Positions 1 to 8,071 of a stretch of 13,341 nucleotides of DNA are shown here, piece by piece. Below the pieces are notes generated by a model. That model was not told the DNA's origin, made no database searches, and saw only the letters and a program-made list of their open reading frames with translations. This DNA comes from JBBRSC01 sp038245795 (lineage in GTDB: Bacteria > Actinomycetota > Acidimicrobiia > Acidimicrobiales > Microtrichaceae): NCBI GenBank assembly GCA_038245795.1, contig JBBRSC010000072.1:1-13341 (forward strand). Reading direction: 5' to 3'. Position 1 is the first letter of the stretch. Every line of letters starts with the position of its first letter. Made by a program: the position numbers and the translations under genes.

Positions 1-1
1 C

Positions 2-1837
2 ACCATCAATGAGACCGACCTGGGTCGACGCGACCGCTATCAGGGTGTCAGCGGCGTGGGCTTCTCCGAAGTCGACCTCGACGGACGAACCGTGACCGAG
101 GTGGTCCGACCACCGACCGATCTCCTCGATGCCGTGGGAACCCGATCGGCTCAGCAGCGCCTCGTGTACGTCTTCACCCGCCGACGCTCGAACCCCGCCG
201 AGCCCGTGGTCCGCGACGACGAGTTGACCCTCCGGCGGGTCATCTCGCCGCCGACGCGCCGCTCATTCACTGTCACCGGCACCGGCACGATCTCGTCGAT
301 CCGCGCCGACTCCGATATCGATGCGCTACTGGGTGTCCCGACCAACGGCGTCCGATTCGATTCGTCCGGACGAACCAACGGCGACATCTCACACACTGCA
401 TCGCAGGCCTTCGACGCATCGACCTCAACTTATTGGCAATCAGGATTGAACCCTGCGCAGCGCACATCGATCGGATTCCGCTCGCCGGTCCCGATCGCTT
501 CGACCATCGGCGGTCTCGTCGCGCTCGACGACGCCAACCATTCCGTCCCGCAGACCGTTCACCTCGAGGTCGACGGAGCGCGTGGCGCCACCCTCCTCAT
601 GGATCGTGTGCCGCTCGGCGATGGTCTGGTCCGTCTGACGTTCCGTGGCGGGTCGGTGCCGATCCGTGGCGCCGCAGTCGACATCGTGATCGACTCCTTC
701 GAAGCGCGAACCCACCCCGACTGGCTCTCCAAGAAGCCGGTGGTGATGCCCATGGCCATCGCCAACGTCGATCTCACGACCGCGCTCGTCGGCGACACCC
801 CCGACAGTTTCGACAGCGGCTGCCGCACCGATGTGGTGACCGTCGGTGACACACCGGTGACACTCAAGCTGGCCGGATCGACCGCCGATGCGCGAGCCAA
901 TCGCCCGATCGAACTCAGCGCCTGCCAGAGCCCCGACACCGGTGTGAGCGCTGTGTCGGATCCCGGGATCAACGTGTCAGCTACGGACACCCTTGTCAGC
1001 AGCGCTGCCGGCTCATCGACCGGCATCGATGTCGCCACGCTGGCCCTTGCGTCGGACGGCCCGGCGAACGGCGTACCGGCGGAAGGGGCCACCCCCGCCG
1101 ATCTCATGGTGACGCGCACGTCGCGAACCAGCTACGACATCTCGGTCCGGAGCTCAGGTGCCTCGTCGTGGTTGATTCTCGGCCAGAGCTTCAACGAAGG
1201 GTGGGAATTGACGGCGGGCGACGTCGACCTCGGGCGCCCGATGTTGGTGAACGGGTTTGCCAACGGTTGGCGTCTCGACCCCTCGCAGGTGCCACCCGGG
1301 ACGACCCTCCAACTCAGGTGGGCGCCGCAATCCACCATCTGGATCGGTCTCCTGATCTCGGCGATGGGGGTGCTGATCTGTCTGGGCCTGCTGATCTGGC
1401 CTCGTCGCAAGCCCGTTGCGGTGCCCGCGAAACGCGCGCTCGAACCGTTGGGCATCGGCACCTTCGATGATTTCGGCAACGTGCTCGGGACCCGCGCATC
1501 GCTCGCCATCGGGCTGACATCGGGCGCCGTGACGGCACTTCTCGTGCGCGGCTGGTGGTGGATCCCGCTCGTCGCTGGCCTTGCCTTTGCGGCGTGTCGC
1601 TATCGAAGATGCTGGCCGATCCTGCGTCTCCTGGCCATTGGGGCGCTGGGAACGATGGCCGCCTATGTGGTGCTCAGGCAATGGCGATCGGGGTATCAGG
1701 ACGATTTCGATTGGCCGCAGCATTTCGAGATTGTCCATCCGCTGGGGATGATCGGCTTCGTCCTGCTCGGTGTCGAGATGGTCATCGAGACGTTGCGAGC
1801 CGGGTGGCGTCGCGAGACCGGCCTCGACGACTCCTGA
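2..1837 (+). CDS. AftD-like (DUF3367) arabinofuranosyltransferase, C-terminal part; 5' end outside window
   Basis: The reading frame is open from base 2 with no start codon needed, so this is the 3' part of a larger gene; about 611 residues are visible. In the AftD family of GT-C enzymes, polytopic membrane proteins transfer arabinofuranose from decaprenyl-phosphoarabinose to cell-wall arabinans on the outer membrane face. The visible part starts with a DUF3367-like stretch (VTEVVRPPTDLL). A beta-rich segment resembling an F5/8C carbohydrate-binding module follows (AFDASTSTYWQSG near residue 125, counting from GTG at 56). A second beta-rich stretch then leads to about five hydrophobic segments near residues 428-448, 481-497, 500-516, 521-541 and 561-580, and a short basic tail. 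The catalytic N-terminal GT-C half is not seen. Family assignment rests on C-terminal resemblance. Donor and acceptor in this organism are inferred only. It converges on the methyltransferase gene with 18 bp between stops. Confidence 0.75.
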   Translation, partial: TINETDLGRRDRYQGVSGVGFSEVDLDGRTVTEVVRPPTDLLDAVGTRSAQQRLVYVFTRRRSNPAEPVVRDDELTLRRVISPPTRRSFTVTGTGTISSIRADSDIDALLGVPTNGVRFDSSGRTNGDISHTASQAFDASTSTYWQSGLNPAQRTSIGFRSPVPIASTIGGLVALDDANHSVPQTVHLEVDGARGATLLMDRVPLGDGLVRLTFRGGSVPIRGAAVDIVIDSFEARTHPDWLSKKPVVMPMAIANVDLTTALVGDTPDSFDSGCRTDVVTVGDTPVTLKLAGSTADARANRPIELSACQSPDTGVSAVSDPGINVSATDTLVSSAAGSSTGIDVATLALASDGPANGVPAEGATPADLMVTRTSRTSYDISVRSSGASSWLILGQSFNEGWELTAGDVDLGRPMLVNGFANGWRLDPSQVPPGTTLQLRWAPQSTIWIGLLISAMGVLICLGLLIWPRRKPVAVPAKRALEPLGIGTFDDFGNVLGTRASLAIGLTSGAVTALLVRGWWWIPLVAGLAFAACRYRRCWPILRLLAIGALGTMAAYVVLRQWRSGYQDDFDWPQHFEIVHPLGMIGFVLLGVEMVIETLRAGWRRETGLDDS

Positions 1838-1855
1838 ACCTCTCGACCGATGGCG

Positions 1856-2638
1856 TCAGACGAGCGGTTTCGAAGCCACCGCGAAGAGGACAAGCGTGGT
1901 CGGATCGATCTGCTCGGTGATGAAGAATTCCGCGTCCGTAATGCCCGAGTTCCCCTGCACCTGATCGTCGACGAGGAAGCGATATGCGATCCGCCGACCA
2001 AAGGCGTGCAAGGCCACAAACCACGAGCGCGGCAACTTGTGGCGGATGCCGAACGGATCGAGACGCAACATCTTGTACGCCATGGCGCGACGAGACTCGA
2101 AGTCCTCTTTCACCATCGGCGTAGCGTCGATCCCGACGATCGTCACCTCAGCAAAGAACCGCTCGAGCATCTGCCGCAGATCGTCGGGTTCGAACAGGTA
2201 GACGTGATACGGATTCTCGAAGTCGGCCGGCTCATTCGGAGTGATGAAGATCGCCGTTCCCGAGGGCGCCAGGACTCGAGCGACCTCACGGACATGGTGC
2301 GTGGGATCGACGAAGTGCTCGATGAGATGTGACGAGCAGATGTTGTCGAACGAATCTGACCGTAGCCCCAGGGCCGAGCCGTCGGAACATGCCGTCATCA
2401 ACCCGAGATCAGCTTTGGCAGCCCGAGCCGCGGCCGCAGTGGCCGGGTCGTAGTCGATGCCGACGAGCGTGCGGCCGGGCGCGGCGAAGGTGGCGGTTCC
2501 GTCACCCAATCCACAGCCCAGATCCAGGAAGGTGCCGTCCGAAATGGCGGCTCTCGCTTCGCGGTACCCGGCGGCGTGAAGCCCCAGGAGTGAGTCGGGG
2601 GTCTGGCCCTCGATCGGGCGTTCTCCGGTCAATTTCAC
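1856..2638 (-). CDS. Class I SAM-dependent methyltransferase (Methyltransf_11 type)
   Basis: This is a soluble SAM-dependent methyltransferase. The Rossmann motif I LDLGCGLGDG is followed about 20 residues later by VGIDYD, whose acidic residue would bind the SAM ribose. Next come a motif near SFDNICSSHLIEHF and a late IFITPNEP strand, the order seen in Methyltransf_11 proteins of glycan clusters. The frame stays open up to an ATG at 2728, but that ATG lies inside a candidate -10 box and the extra ~30 residues do not look like family sequence. I prefer the GTG at 2638 (reads VKLTGERPIEG), where family-like sequence begins; GTG at 2677, with GAGG nine bases upstream, is an alternative. From 2638 the protein is 260 residues. 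The substrate is unknown; a surface sugar, lipid or quinone-like acceptor are all possible. The neighbours favour glycan methylation, which is inference. Confidence 0.85.
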   Translation of the reverse strand: MKLTGERPIEGQTPDSLLGLHAAGYREARAAISDGTFLDLGCGLGDGTATFAAPGRTLVGIDYDPATAAAARAAKADLGLMTACSDGSALGLRSDSFDNICSSHLIEHFVDPTHHVREVARVLAPSGTAIFITPNEPADFENPYHVYLFEPDDLRQMLERFFAEVTIVGIDATPMVKEDFESRRAMAYKMLRLDPFGIRHKLPRSWFVALHAFGRRIAYRFLVDDQVQGNSGITDAEFFITEQIDPTTLVLFAVASKPLV

Positions 2639-2722
2639 GCTGGTCTCGACCTCATTCGGCGTACTTGGCGGGGACACGAGCAGCCGCCTCGGGAGGACCC
2701 AGGAGCGAACGGCGTGCGCAAC

Positions 2723-2729
2723 TAGCATA
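2723..2729. promoter_or_regulatory. Candidate bidirectional promoter with overlapping -10 boxes
   Basis: The plus strand carries TAGCAT at 2723-2728, and exactly 8 bases later is the ATG at 2737 of the GT4 gene, fitting a leaderless transcript. The minus strand carries TATGCT (2729-2724), pointing into the methyltransferase. Both fit TANNNT and share five base pairs. I see no convincing -35 on either side, which is common for actinobacterial housekeeping promoters. Transcription start sites are inferred. Confidence 0.45.
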
Positions 2730-2736
2730 GGTGACG

Positions 2737-3921
2737 ATGGCTGAGCCGACCGCGTCAGACGCCACGATCAAGGCCCTGGGGGACCTCGCCGCCGACGCTG
2801 GAATCGCGCATGTCCACCTCCTCGCCTGGCGTGATCTCGACGATGTCGAAGCCGGCGGGAGCGAGCTCCACGCTCACAATGTCGCCTCCATCTGGGCTCA
2901 GGCCGGGCTGCAGGTCTCGATGCGGACATCGTTCGCGCCCGGTCGCCCGGAGCGACGCGTCCGCTCCGGCTACACGGTGGTCCGCAAAGCGGGTCGCTAC
3001 CTGGTGTTCCCGAGGTCCATTGCCTCGGAGATCTCGGGCCGGCTCGGCCCACGCGACGGTCTGGTGGAAATCTGGAATGGCATGCCGTTCTTCTCGCCGG
3101 TGTGGTGTCGAGGGCCGCGGATGGTGTGGCTGCACCATGTGCACGGGCCCATGTGGGCCATGACGCTCCCGCCCCGACTGGCGCAGATCGGGCTCACCAT
3201 CGAGGAACAGATCGCGCCACGCTTCTACCGGCGGGTCCCGATCGTCACGTTGGCCGAATCCTCAAAACAAGAGCTCGTACACGATCTTGGGTTCAGCGCC
3301 GAACGGGTGTCGGTCGTGCCGCCCGGGATCGATGCCAGGTACTCGCCCGGCGGCGAACGATCGGCCACCCCGATGATCGTCGCCGTTGGACGCCTCGTGG
3401 CCGTGAAGGACTTCGCCCGACTCATTCGCGTGGCAGCCGTGGCACGCGAGACGGTTGAGGGCCTCTCGCTCGTGATCGTGGGGGATGGCTATGAGCGCGA
3501 TGCCCTCGAAAAACTGGTCGGCGACCTCCACGCCGAGAGCTGGGTTCGACTGGCGGGACGAGTCTCCGATGACGAGCTCGTGAGCCTGTACCGCCGCGCA
3601 TGGATCGTGGCGTCGGCGTCCATCCGTGAAGGTTGGGGAATGACCATCACCGAAGCAGCGGCCTGCGGGACGCCCGCCGTCGCGACACGAATCGCTGGTC
3701 ATACCGACGCCATCCAGTCCGGCGTGACGGGACTCCTGGCCGACACCGATGATGAGCTCGCCAGCGCCATCGCGCTCATCATGAATGATCGCGACCTGCG
3801 GGAACGAATGAGCGCCGCGGCGCTCAAGAACGCGGCGTCGTTGACGTGGGAGGCGACAGCCATCGGCACATTCTCGGTGTTGGCCGATGACGCGCTCCGC
3901 CGTGCCCGATCTCCACGATGA
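2737..3921 (+). CDS. Glycosyltransferase family 4 (GT-B fold)
   Basis: A GT-B retaining glycosyltransferase of the GT4 type, presumably cytoplasmic or membrane-peripheral, transferring a sugar from a nucleotide donor. Counting from GTG at 2731, residues 27-55 carry the N-terminal glycine-rich acceptor-side motif GGSELHAHN. The C-terminal donor domain begins near VSVVPPGIDARYSP and MIVAVGRLVAVKDF. It holds the E-x7-E signature EGWGMTITE with Glu300 and Glu308, followed by AAACGTPAVATRIAGHTD and SGVTGLLAD. Total length of about 394 residues is normal for the family. I prefer ATG 2737 over GTG 2731 because a -10-like TAGCAT lies 8 bases upstream, which would give a leaderless mRNA. The stop overlaps the next start as ATGA, so it is the first gene of a three-gene operon. 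Sugar and acceptor cannot be read from sequence. Confidence 0.9.
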   Translation: MAEPTASDATIKALGDLAADAGIAHVHLLAWRDLDDVEAGGSELHAHNVASIWAQAGLQVSMRTSFAPGRPERRVRSGYTVVRKAGRYLVFPRSIASEISGRLGPRDGLVEIWNGMPFFSPVWCRGPRMVWLHHVHGPMWAMTLPPRLAQIGLTIEEQIAPRFYRRVPIVTLAESSKQELVHDLGFSAERVSVVPPGIDARYSPGGERSATPMIVAVGRLVAVKDFARLIRVAAVARETVEGLSLVIVGDGYERDALEKLVGDLHAESWVRLAGRVSDDELVSLYRRAWIVASASIREGWGMTITEAAACGTPAVATRIAGHTDAIQSGVTGLLADTDDELASAIALIMNDRDLRERMSAAALKNAASLTWEATAIGTFSVLADDALRRARSPR

Positions 3922-6680
3922 GCGTGATCGCTGCCCCGCCCGACATCCCCGATCAGGCGAACGTCGACACGAGCCACTCCGACCAGATCCAGTTCGCTCG
4001 TCAACCGGCGCTTGATGGGGTCCGAGGACTGGCGGTCTCCATCATCGTCCTCTATCACGCCGATCTGTCGTGGGCGCGCGGGGGCTTCATCGGGGTCGAC
4101 CTGTTCTTCGTACTCTCGGGCTTTCTGATCACGACGCTGATCGTCGCCGAAACCGCCGAACATCAGCGGATCGGTCTCCGCGCATTCTTCCGTCGTCGCA
4201 TCACGCGGCTGTTGCCAATGATGTTGATCGTGCTGGCGGCCGGGGCGACGTGGGCTGCATTCGCTGCCGAGGACACCATTCTGACCCGGGTGCGTCGAGA
4301 CGGCCTGGGATCGCTGTTCTACGTCAACAACTGGGTGCAGATCCACGATGGCGTCGGATACTTCGATCGCTTCTCTCCGCCCTCGCCATTCACTCACCTC
4401 TGGAGTTTGGCGGTGGAGGAGCAGTTCTACGTGGTGTGGCCGCTCGTCATCGCCGTCGTCCTCTGGTGGTCGAGACGACAGCGGCTGGTCGGTCCCGAAA
4501 TCGGCACAGGAACACGGCGTCGAGCGGCAACACGCCGACACATTGCGACGGCATCAGCGGTCGGGTTGGGCCTGTCGGCGGGCATCGCTTGGTGGAGCGA
4601 GTCCACCGGCGGCGACCCGGGCGTGATCTATCTGCGCTCGGACACGCGTGTCCAGGCAATCATGGCCGGTTGTCTTTTGGCATGTCTCCGGTGGGGCCGA
4701 TGGCGACGCCGAGGCGACGAACGACTCGATCCGCGGCGATTGGGAGCGACGGGCGGATCACGACTGATCGATGGGCTCGGACTGCTCGGTGTCCTCGGAT
4801 TGCTGATCGTCACCAACCGCGGCTTCGATCTACGGTTCGGGGCGCGCGGCGGATACCTGTTGTTGGCGGTGGGTTCCGGCGCAATTCTGGTGGCTGCCAC
4901 CCAGCGGCGCGGTGGGGTCACGCAACGGTTGTTCTCCATTGGCTGGCTGCGTTGGCTCGGGACGGTCTCCTACAGCCTGTATCTCTGGCACTGGTTCATC
5001 GATGCTGTGGTCGATCCACGACGAAGCGGCTGGAATCCGACGGTTGCGCTGTGGTTCCAGTTGATCGTGCCCGTGGCGCTGGCGGCGATCAGTCACCGGC
5101 TCATCGAACGCCCCGGCATGCGCCTGACGAACCGACAGTTGATTCGTGCACCGCTCGCGGTCGGGTTGGTCGCCGTAGCGCTCATCGCTTCCACCATTGG
5201 TGCCCGGGCGAGCTCGGCAGAACGCTTTGCGCAGGACGTGCAACGAACCGCTGAACCGCCGCCACCGCCGCCACCGCCGATCAGTGCGCCGCCGGTGGCC
5301 GTGGCAGCGCCGGTGACGACAGTGCTCGTCATGGGCGACTCGTTCGGATCGGCCATCACCGCTGGCTGGACCGGGACCGACAACGTCCGCATCGTCGACG
5401 CCACCGCGGCGAACTGTGGACCCTTCACGTTCGCCGGAACACGTGAACGAACCGCCACTCCGCTCTCGGACTGCGGGGATTGGCGAACCACGCTCCCCCA
5501 GCGCATGGCGGAGTCGACACCCGATGTCGTGGTGGTCGCCGTGCGATCGTGGTTGTCGCTCAGCACCAACGAGCGGCTCCGCACCCAGAAGTTCGCCTTC
5601 GACGTGTCGACACCCCAGAACCTGATCAACGACGAACTCGATGCCTTCGCCGACGTCGTCCAATCCAAGGGTGCGACGCTCATCCTCACGACCACGCCGG
5701 CCGCGGTGTTCCCGAAGACGGAACAGTTACCGATCGTGACCTACACCCAGGTTGCGGCCCGTGTCGCAACTGGTCGACCCGACCTGGTGGGCACCGTCGA
5801 CCTCATGTCCGGTTGCGCCGCGCCATGCGCCGATCCGATCTCGGGTTTCGTCAGGTCATCGGCCGGAACGGTTCCTGGTACGGAGCGCGTGGCGGACATC
5901 CGATCGAGCGTTGCTGGTTCCGCGCGCGCCAGCTACCTCTCGGCTTTTGACCGGCGGCAGTCAAACGCACCGGCCAACAGCGCGCCGCGGGTGCTGCTGG
6001 TGGGCGACTCGGTCGGATGGTCAGTCGGCTCCTATTGGTACGGCGCCGACCCCGCCCCTCCACCGGATGCCAAAATTCAGCTGTGGCCCCGCGGGACCTA
6101 CGAGTGCGAACTTGATTCGGGGCCACGACTGGAGTTGCGCGGCGTCGTCGAGCTCTCCAAGCGTTGCGCCGACTGGCGCGGCGACTGGGCCCGGTACGTC
6201 GCCCGTTTCGATCCCGACCTGGTGCTCGTGGTGATTGGCACGTGGGAGGTCTTCGACCGTCGGATCGACGGGAAGCGACTGACGTTCGGAACACCGCCAT
6301 GGGATGACTATTTCCGCTCACTCCTGACCGACGCCACCAACATCCTCGGGGCGTCGGGCGCCCGGGTCGTGTTCGCCCTCCCTCCAGCAACCCGGGCCTC
6401 CCGTTCCGATGCCGGAGCACCAACCGAATGGAAATCCCCATCCACCGATCGCTTCGCTCATCTGGCGCGGGTGATCGACGGGTTCGTCCAGGCGATTCCT
6501 GATCGTGCATCGAGTGTGGATCTTGCCGCCAAGGTCTGTCCGACGGCGCCGTGTCCCGCGCTGGTCGACGGTGTGACCCTGCGCCCCGATGGCGTCCACT
6601 ACGACGAAACCGGCGGTCCGATGGTCGGCCGATGGCTGACTGAACAACTCAGCGCCCTGAAGCGGGTGCGATCAAAATGA
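3918..6680 (+). CDS. Membrane O-acyltransferase (acyltransferase-3, OafA/OatA-like) with two tandem C-terminal SGNH domains
   Basis: This is a 920-residue, two-part surface-glycan O-acyltransferase. Residues ~28-430 form the polytopic acyltransferase-3 domain: LDGVRG then YH with the family's conserved His47, GVDLFFVLSGFL, FFRRRITRLLP, WSLAVEEQFY, and about ten hydrophobic segments. In this family the membrane domain passes an acyl group from a cytoplasmic donor to an extracytoplasmic SGNH domain. Residues 447-454 are eight prolines, probably a linker. A first SGNH-like domain starts at MGDSFG (Ser475) and a second at VGDSVG (Ser698); the second ends with DGVHYD (Asp891, His894), completing a plausible catalytic triad. 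The first copy keeps the Ser, the C-x-DW stretch and a late C-x3-C, but has no DxxH. Most relatives I know have one SGNH domain. The start overlaps the GT4 stop (ATGA), and the stop overlaps the next start (ATGA). Acetyl is the likeliest acyl group, by inference. Confidence 0.9.
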   Translation: MSVIAAPPDIPDQANVDTSHSDQIQFARQPALDGVRGLAVSIIVLYHADLSWARGGFIGVDLFFVLSGFLITTLIVAETAEHQRIGLRAFFRRRITRLLPMMLIVLAAGATWAAFAAEDTILTRVRRDGLGSLFYVNNWVQIHDGVGYFDRFSPPSPFTHLWSLAVEEQFYVVWPLVIAVVLWWSRRQRLVGPEIGTGTRRRAATRRHIATASAVGLGLSAGIAWWSESTGGDPGVIYLRSDTRVQAIMAGCLLACLRWGRWRRRGDERLDPRRLGATGGSRLIDGLGLLGVLGLLIVTNRGFDLRFGARGGYLLLAVGSGAILVAATQRRGGVTQRLFSIGWLRWLGTVSYSLYLWHWFIDAVVDPRRSGWNPTVALWFQLIVPVALAAISHRLIERPGMRLTNRQLIRAPLAVGLVAVALIASTIGARASSAERFAQDVQRTAEPPPPPPPPISAPPVAVAAPVTTVLVMGDSFGSAITAGWTGTDNVRIVDATAANCGPFTFAGTRERTATPLSDCGDWRTTLPQRMAESTPDVVVVAVRSWLSLSTNERLRTQKFAFDVSTPQNLINDELDAFADVVQSKGATLILTTTPAAVFPKTEQLPIVTYTQVAARVATGRPDLVGTVDLMSGCAAPCADPISGFVRSSAGTVPGTERVADIRSSVAGSARASYLSAFDRRQSNAPANSAPRVLLVGDSVGWSVGSYWYGADPAPPPDAKIQLWPRGTYECELDSGPRLELRGVVELSKRCADWRGDWARYVARFDPDLVLVVIGTWEVFDRRIDGKRLTFGTPPWDDYFRSLLTDATNILGASGARVVFALPPATRASRSDAGAPTEWKSPSTDRFAHLARVIDGFVQAIPDRASSVDLAAKVCPTAPCPALVDGVTLRPDGVHYDETGGPMVGRWLTEQLSALKRVRSK
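5256..5279 (+). repeat. Eight-proline codon run, linker between membrane and SGNH domains
   Basis: Eight consecutive CCG/CCA codons (residues 447-454) sit between the last membrane segment and the first SGNH domain of the acyltransferase. A rigid, extracytoplasmic spacer is the simplest reading. The flanking sequence is also rich in Pro, Ala and Val. Confidence 0.85.
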
Positions 6681-7348
6681 CAGCACCGATCGTGTTGCTC
6701 CACGGCTTGGCGACCTCCGCGCTACGGACATGGATCGAGACCGGATGGGTGGATCTTCTGGCTGATGCTGGTCGAACCGTGGTGGCCATCGACCTCCCCG
6801 GCCACGGCGGGACGCCCGGACTGGAGGACTGGTCGACGCTCGAGGAGTGGGTCAGCCAGGAGATCACCGACCGTTGCGGCGACGGTCCGATCGATGCCAT
6901 CGGGTTCTCGTTGGGGGCCAGGCTCCTGCTGGTGCTGGCCAGCCGACAACCCGATCGATTCGAACGTCTGGTGCTCGCCGGGGCGGGGGCCAACCTGTTC
7001 CGACATGACGACACCGGGTCCTTGGCCATCGATATGGAAGCGGCTGACCTCGACGAACATCCGCTCGCCCGTCACTTCCTCGGATTGGCGGAATCGTCAG
7101 GGACGGACCCCGACGCCGTCAGGGCGCTGCTCCGACGGCGACAGCCGCCGCTGATCGATGCCGAACTCCGAGCAATCAACTCAAACGTGTTGCTGGTCAT
7201 GGGCACCGACGACTTCGCTGGTCCGGCCACGCCACTCGCCGAACGACTGCGGACCGTGCGGACTGTCGAACTCCGCGGCGTCGATCATTTCGCAACACCG
7301 AAGTCCATGGGTTTTCTCGACTCCGGGCTGGCCCATCTCGACGCTTGA
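6677..7348 (+). CDS. Small alpha/beta hydrolase
   Basis: A compact, 223-residue soluble alpha/beta-hydrolase. The oxyanion strand HGLATSA is at residues 9-15, AIDLPGHGGTPG at 37-48, the nucleophile elbow GFSLG with Ser78 at 76-80, a late acid in MGTDD (Asp178 or Asp179), and the base His204 in GVDHFATPKS. The triad is therefore complete and an active esterase, thioesterase or MenH/BioH-like enzyme is plausible. The cap region is short compared with most relatives of 250-300 residues. Its ATG overlaps the acyltransferase stop (ATGA) and I see no good ribosome binding site, so translation is probably coupled. Position behind an O-acyltransferase suggests acyl-ester trimming or acyl-donor handling, but no signal peptide is present, so it would act in the cytoplasm. 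That role is a guess. Confidence 0.88.
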   Translation: MTAPIVLLHGLATSALRTWIETGWVDLLADAGRTVVAIDLPGHGGTPGLEDWSTLEEWVSQEITDRCGDGPIDAIGFSLGARLLLVLASRQPDRFERLVLAGAGANLFRHDDTGSLAIDMEAADLDEHPLARHFLGLAESSGTDPDAVRALLRRRQPPLIDAELRAINSNVLLVMGTDDFAGPATPLAERLRTVRTVELRGVDHFATPKSMGFLDSGLAHLDA

Positions 7349-7351
7349 CGG

Positions 7352-7383
7352 TCACGTCGGGCGGGGCGGTCCAGCCGACGTGA
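7352..7383. terminator. Candidate hairpin between convergent genes
   Basis: A perfect 9-bp inverted repeat, tcacgtcgg (7352-7360) and ccgacgtga (7375-7383), encloses a 14-base GC-rich loop. It starts 3 bases after the hydrolase stop, and its left arm contains the nitroreductase stop codon. No T-tract follows on either strand, so it is not a classical intrinsic terminator. A T-less bidirectional terminator is possible, and chance is not excluded. Confidence 0.35.
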
Positions 7384-8071
7384 ATCTGGTGCCCGGCGGA
7401 TCGACGGCCCACTCGGGGACAGTTCCCCAGCGCCCCTCCCAGACCAGTTCGTCCAGCGGTCGACGACGGACCGGACCGTGGCGGCCCATCGGCACTCCGA
7501 GCGTGATGGTGGCCGCCAAGAACACGTCCTCGGGGATGTCCAACTCCGCCCGCAGCTCGTCCTCGCACGCCCGGTGCCATGTGGTCATGACGCCCCCGTA
7601 CCCCAGCGCCCGCGCCGCCAACAGCAGGTTCTGACACGCCGGATACACCGACGCCCCGATGGTCTCCTCCGGTCCGGGCCGATGACGAAGGGCGCAGGCC
7701 AGAATGATGACCGGCGCGTCACCGAGATGTTCCACGTAGTGCTGCATCGTGGCGGCCATGCGCGCCTTGGGTGATCCCGCGTCGACGCCTGATCCGCCGT
7801 CGTAACCATCAGCTGTTCGCTTGTGCGCCCACATCGCCTGCGCCGCCGTGGCGAGGATCCGCCGTGGGGCGGCACCCGCTTCGTTGCGGTGAATCACCAG
7901 AAACCGGAAGCCCTGGCGATTCGAGCCACTCGGGGCACGGGTGGCGGAGAACAACATGGCGGCGAGATCTTCGACGGGGATCGGCTCATCGCGATACCGG
8001 CGGATCGCGCGGGTGGTCGCCAGGAGTTCCAGCTCAGCCGCTGGGCGACTGTCCGACGCCGAATCGCTCAT
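7352..8071 (-). CDS. Nitroreductase-family FMN oxidoreductase
   Basis: A 239-residue nitroreductase-fold protein; the family binds FMN (a few members bind F420 or use other chemistry) and reduces nitro groups, quinones or other substrates with NAD(P)H, usually as a dimer. The N-terminal flavin-phosphate signature TTRAIRRYRDEPI is at residues 19-31, followed by APSGSNRQGFRFLVI with the conserved Ser-Asn-Arg. The later VYPACQNLLLAARALGYGG helix is also typical. The frame is open upstream to 8218, but ATG 8071 is the right start. It forms an ATGA overlap with the GT2 stop, family homology begins just after it, and the upstream part is out-of-frame sequence of the GT2 gene. It is probably co-transcribed with the GT2 gene. 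The substrate is unknown, and I see no obvious reason for it to work on glycans. Confidence 0.88.
   Translation of the reverse strand: MSDSASDSRPAAELELLATTRAIRRYRDEPIPVEDLAAMLFSATRAPSGSNRQGFRFLVIHRNEAGAAPRRILATAAQAMWAHKRTADGYDGGSGVDAGSPKARMAATMQHYVEHLGDAPVIILACALRHRPGPEETIGASVYPACQNLLLAARALGYGGVMTTWHRACEDELRAELDIPEDVFLAATITLGVPMGRHGPVRRRPLDELVWEGRWGTVPEWAVDPPGTRFTSAGPPRPT

Noticed and set aside
1838..1900. Terminator between the AftD-like and methyltransferase genes
   Set aside because: Only 4-5 bp stems could be drawn and no T-tract is present, which is no better than chance in GC-rich DNA.
3699..4541. Minus-strand open frame (~280 codons) across the GT4/acyltransferase junction
   Set aside because: Acid- and Arg-rich translation with no family resemblance, opposite two well-supported genes.
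4070..5254. Long plus-strand open frame (~394 codons) inside the acyltransferase gene
   Set aside because: It is a shifted frame of a gene with unmistakable acyltransferase-3 motifs, and its product is Arg-rich without hydrophobic segments.
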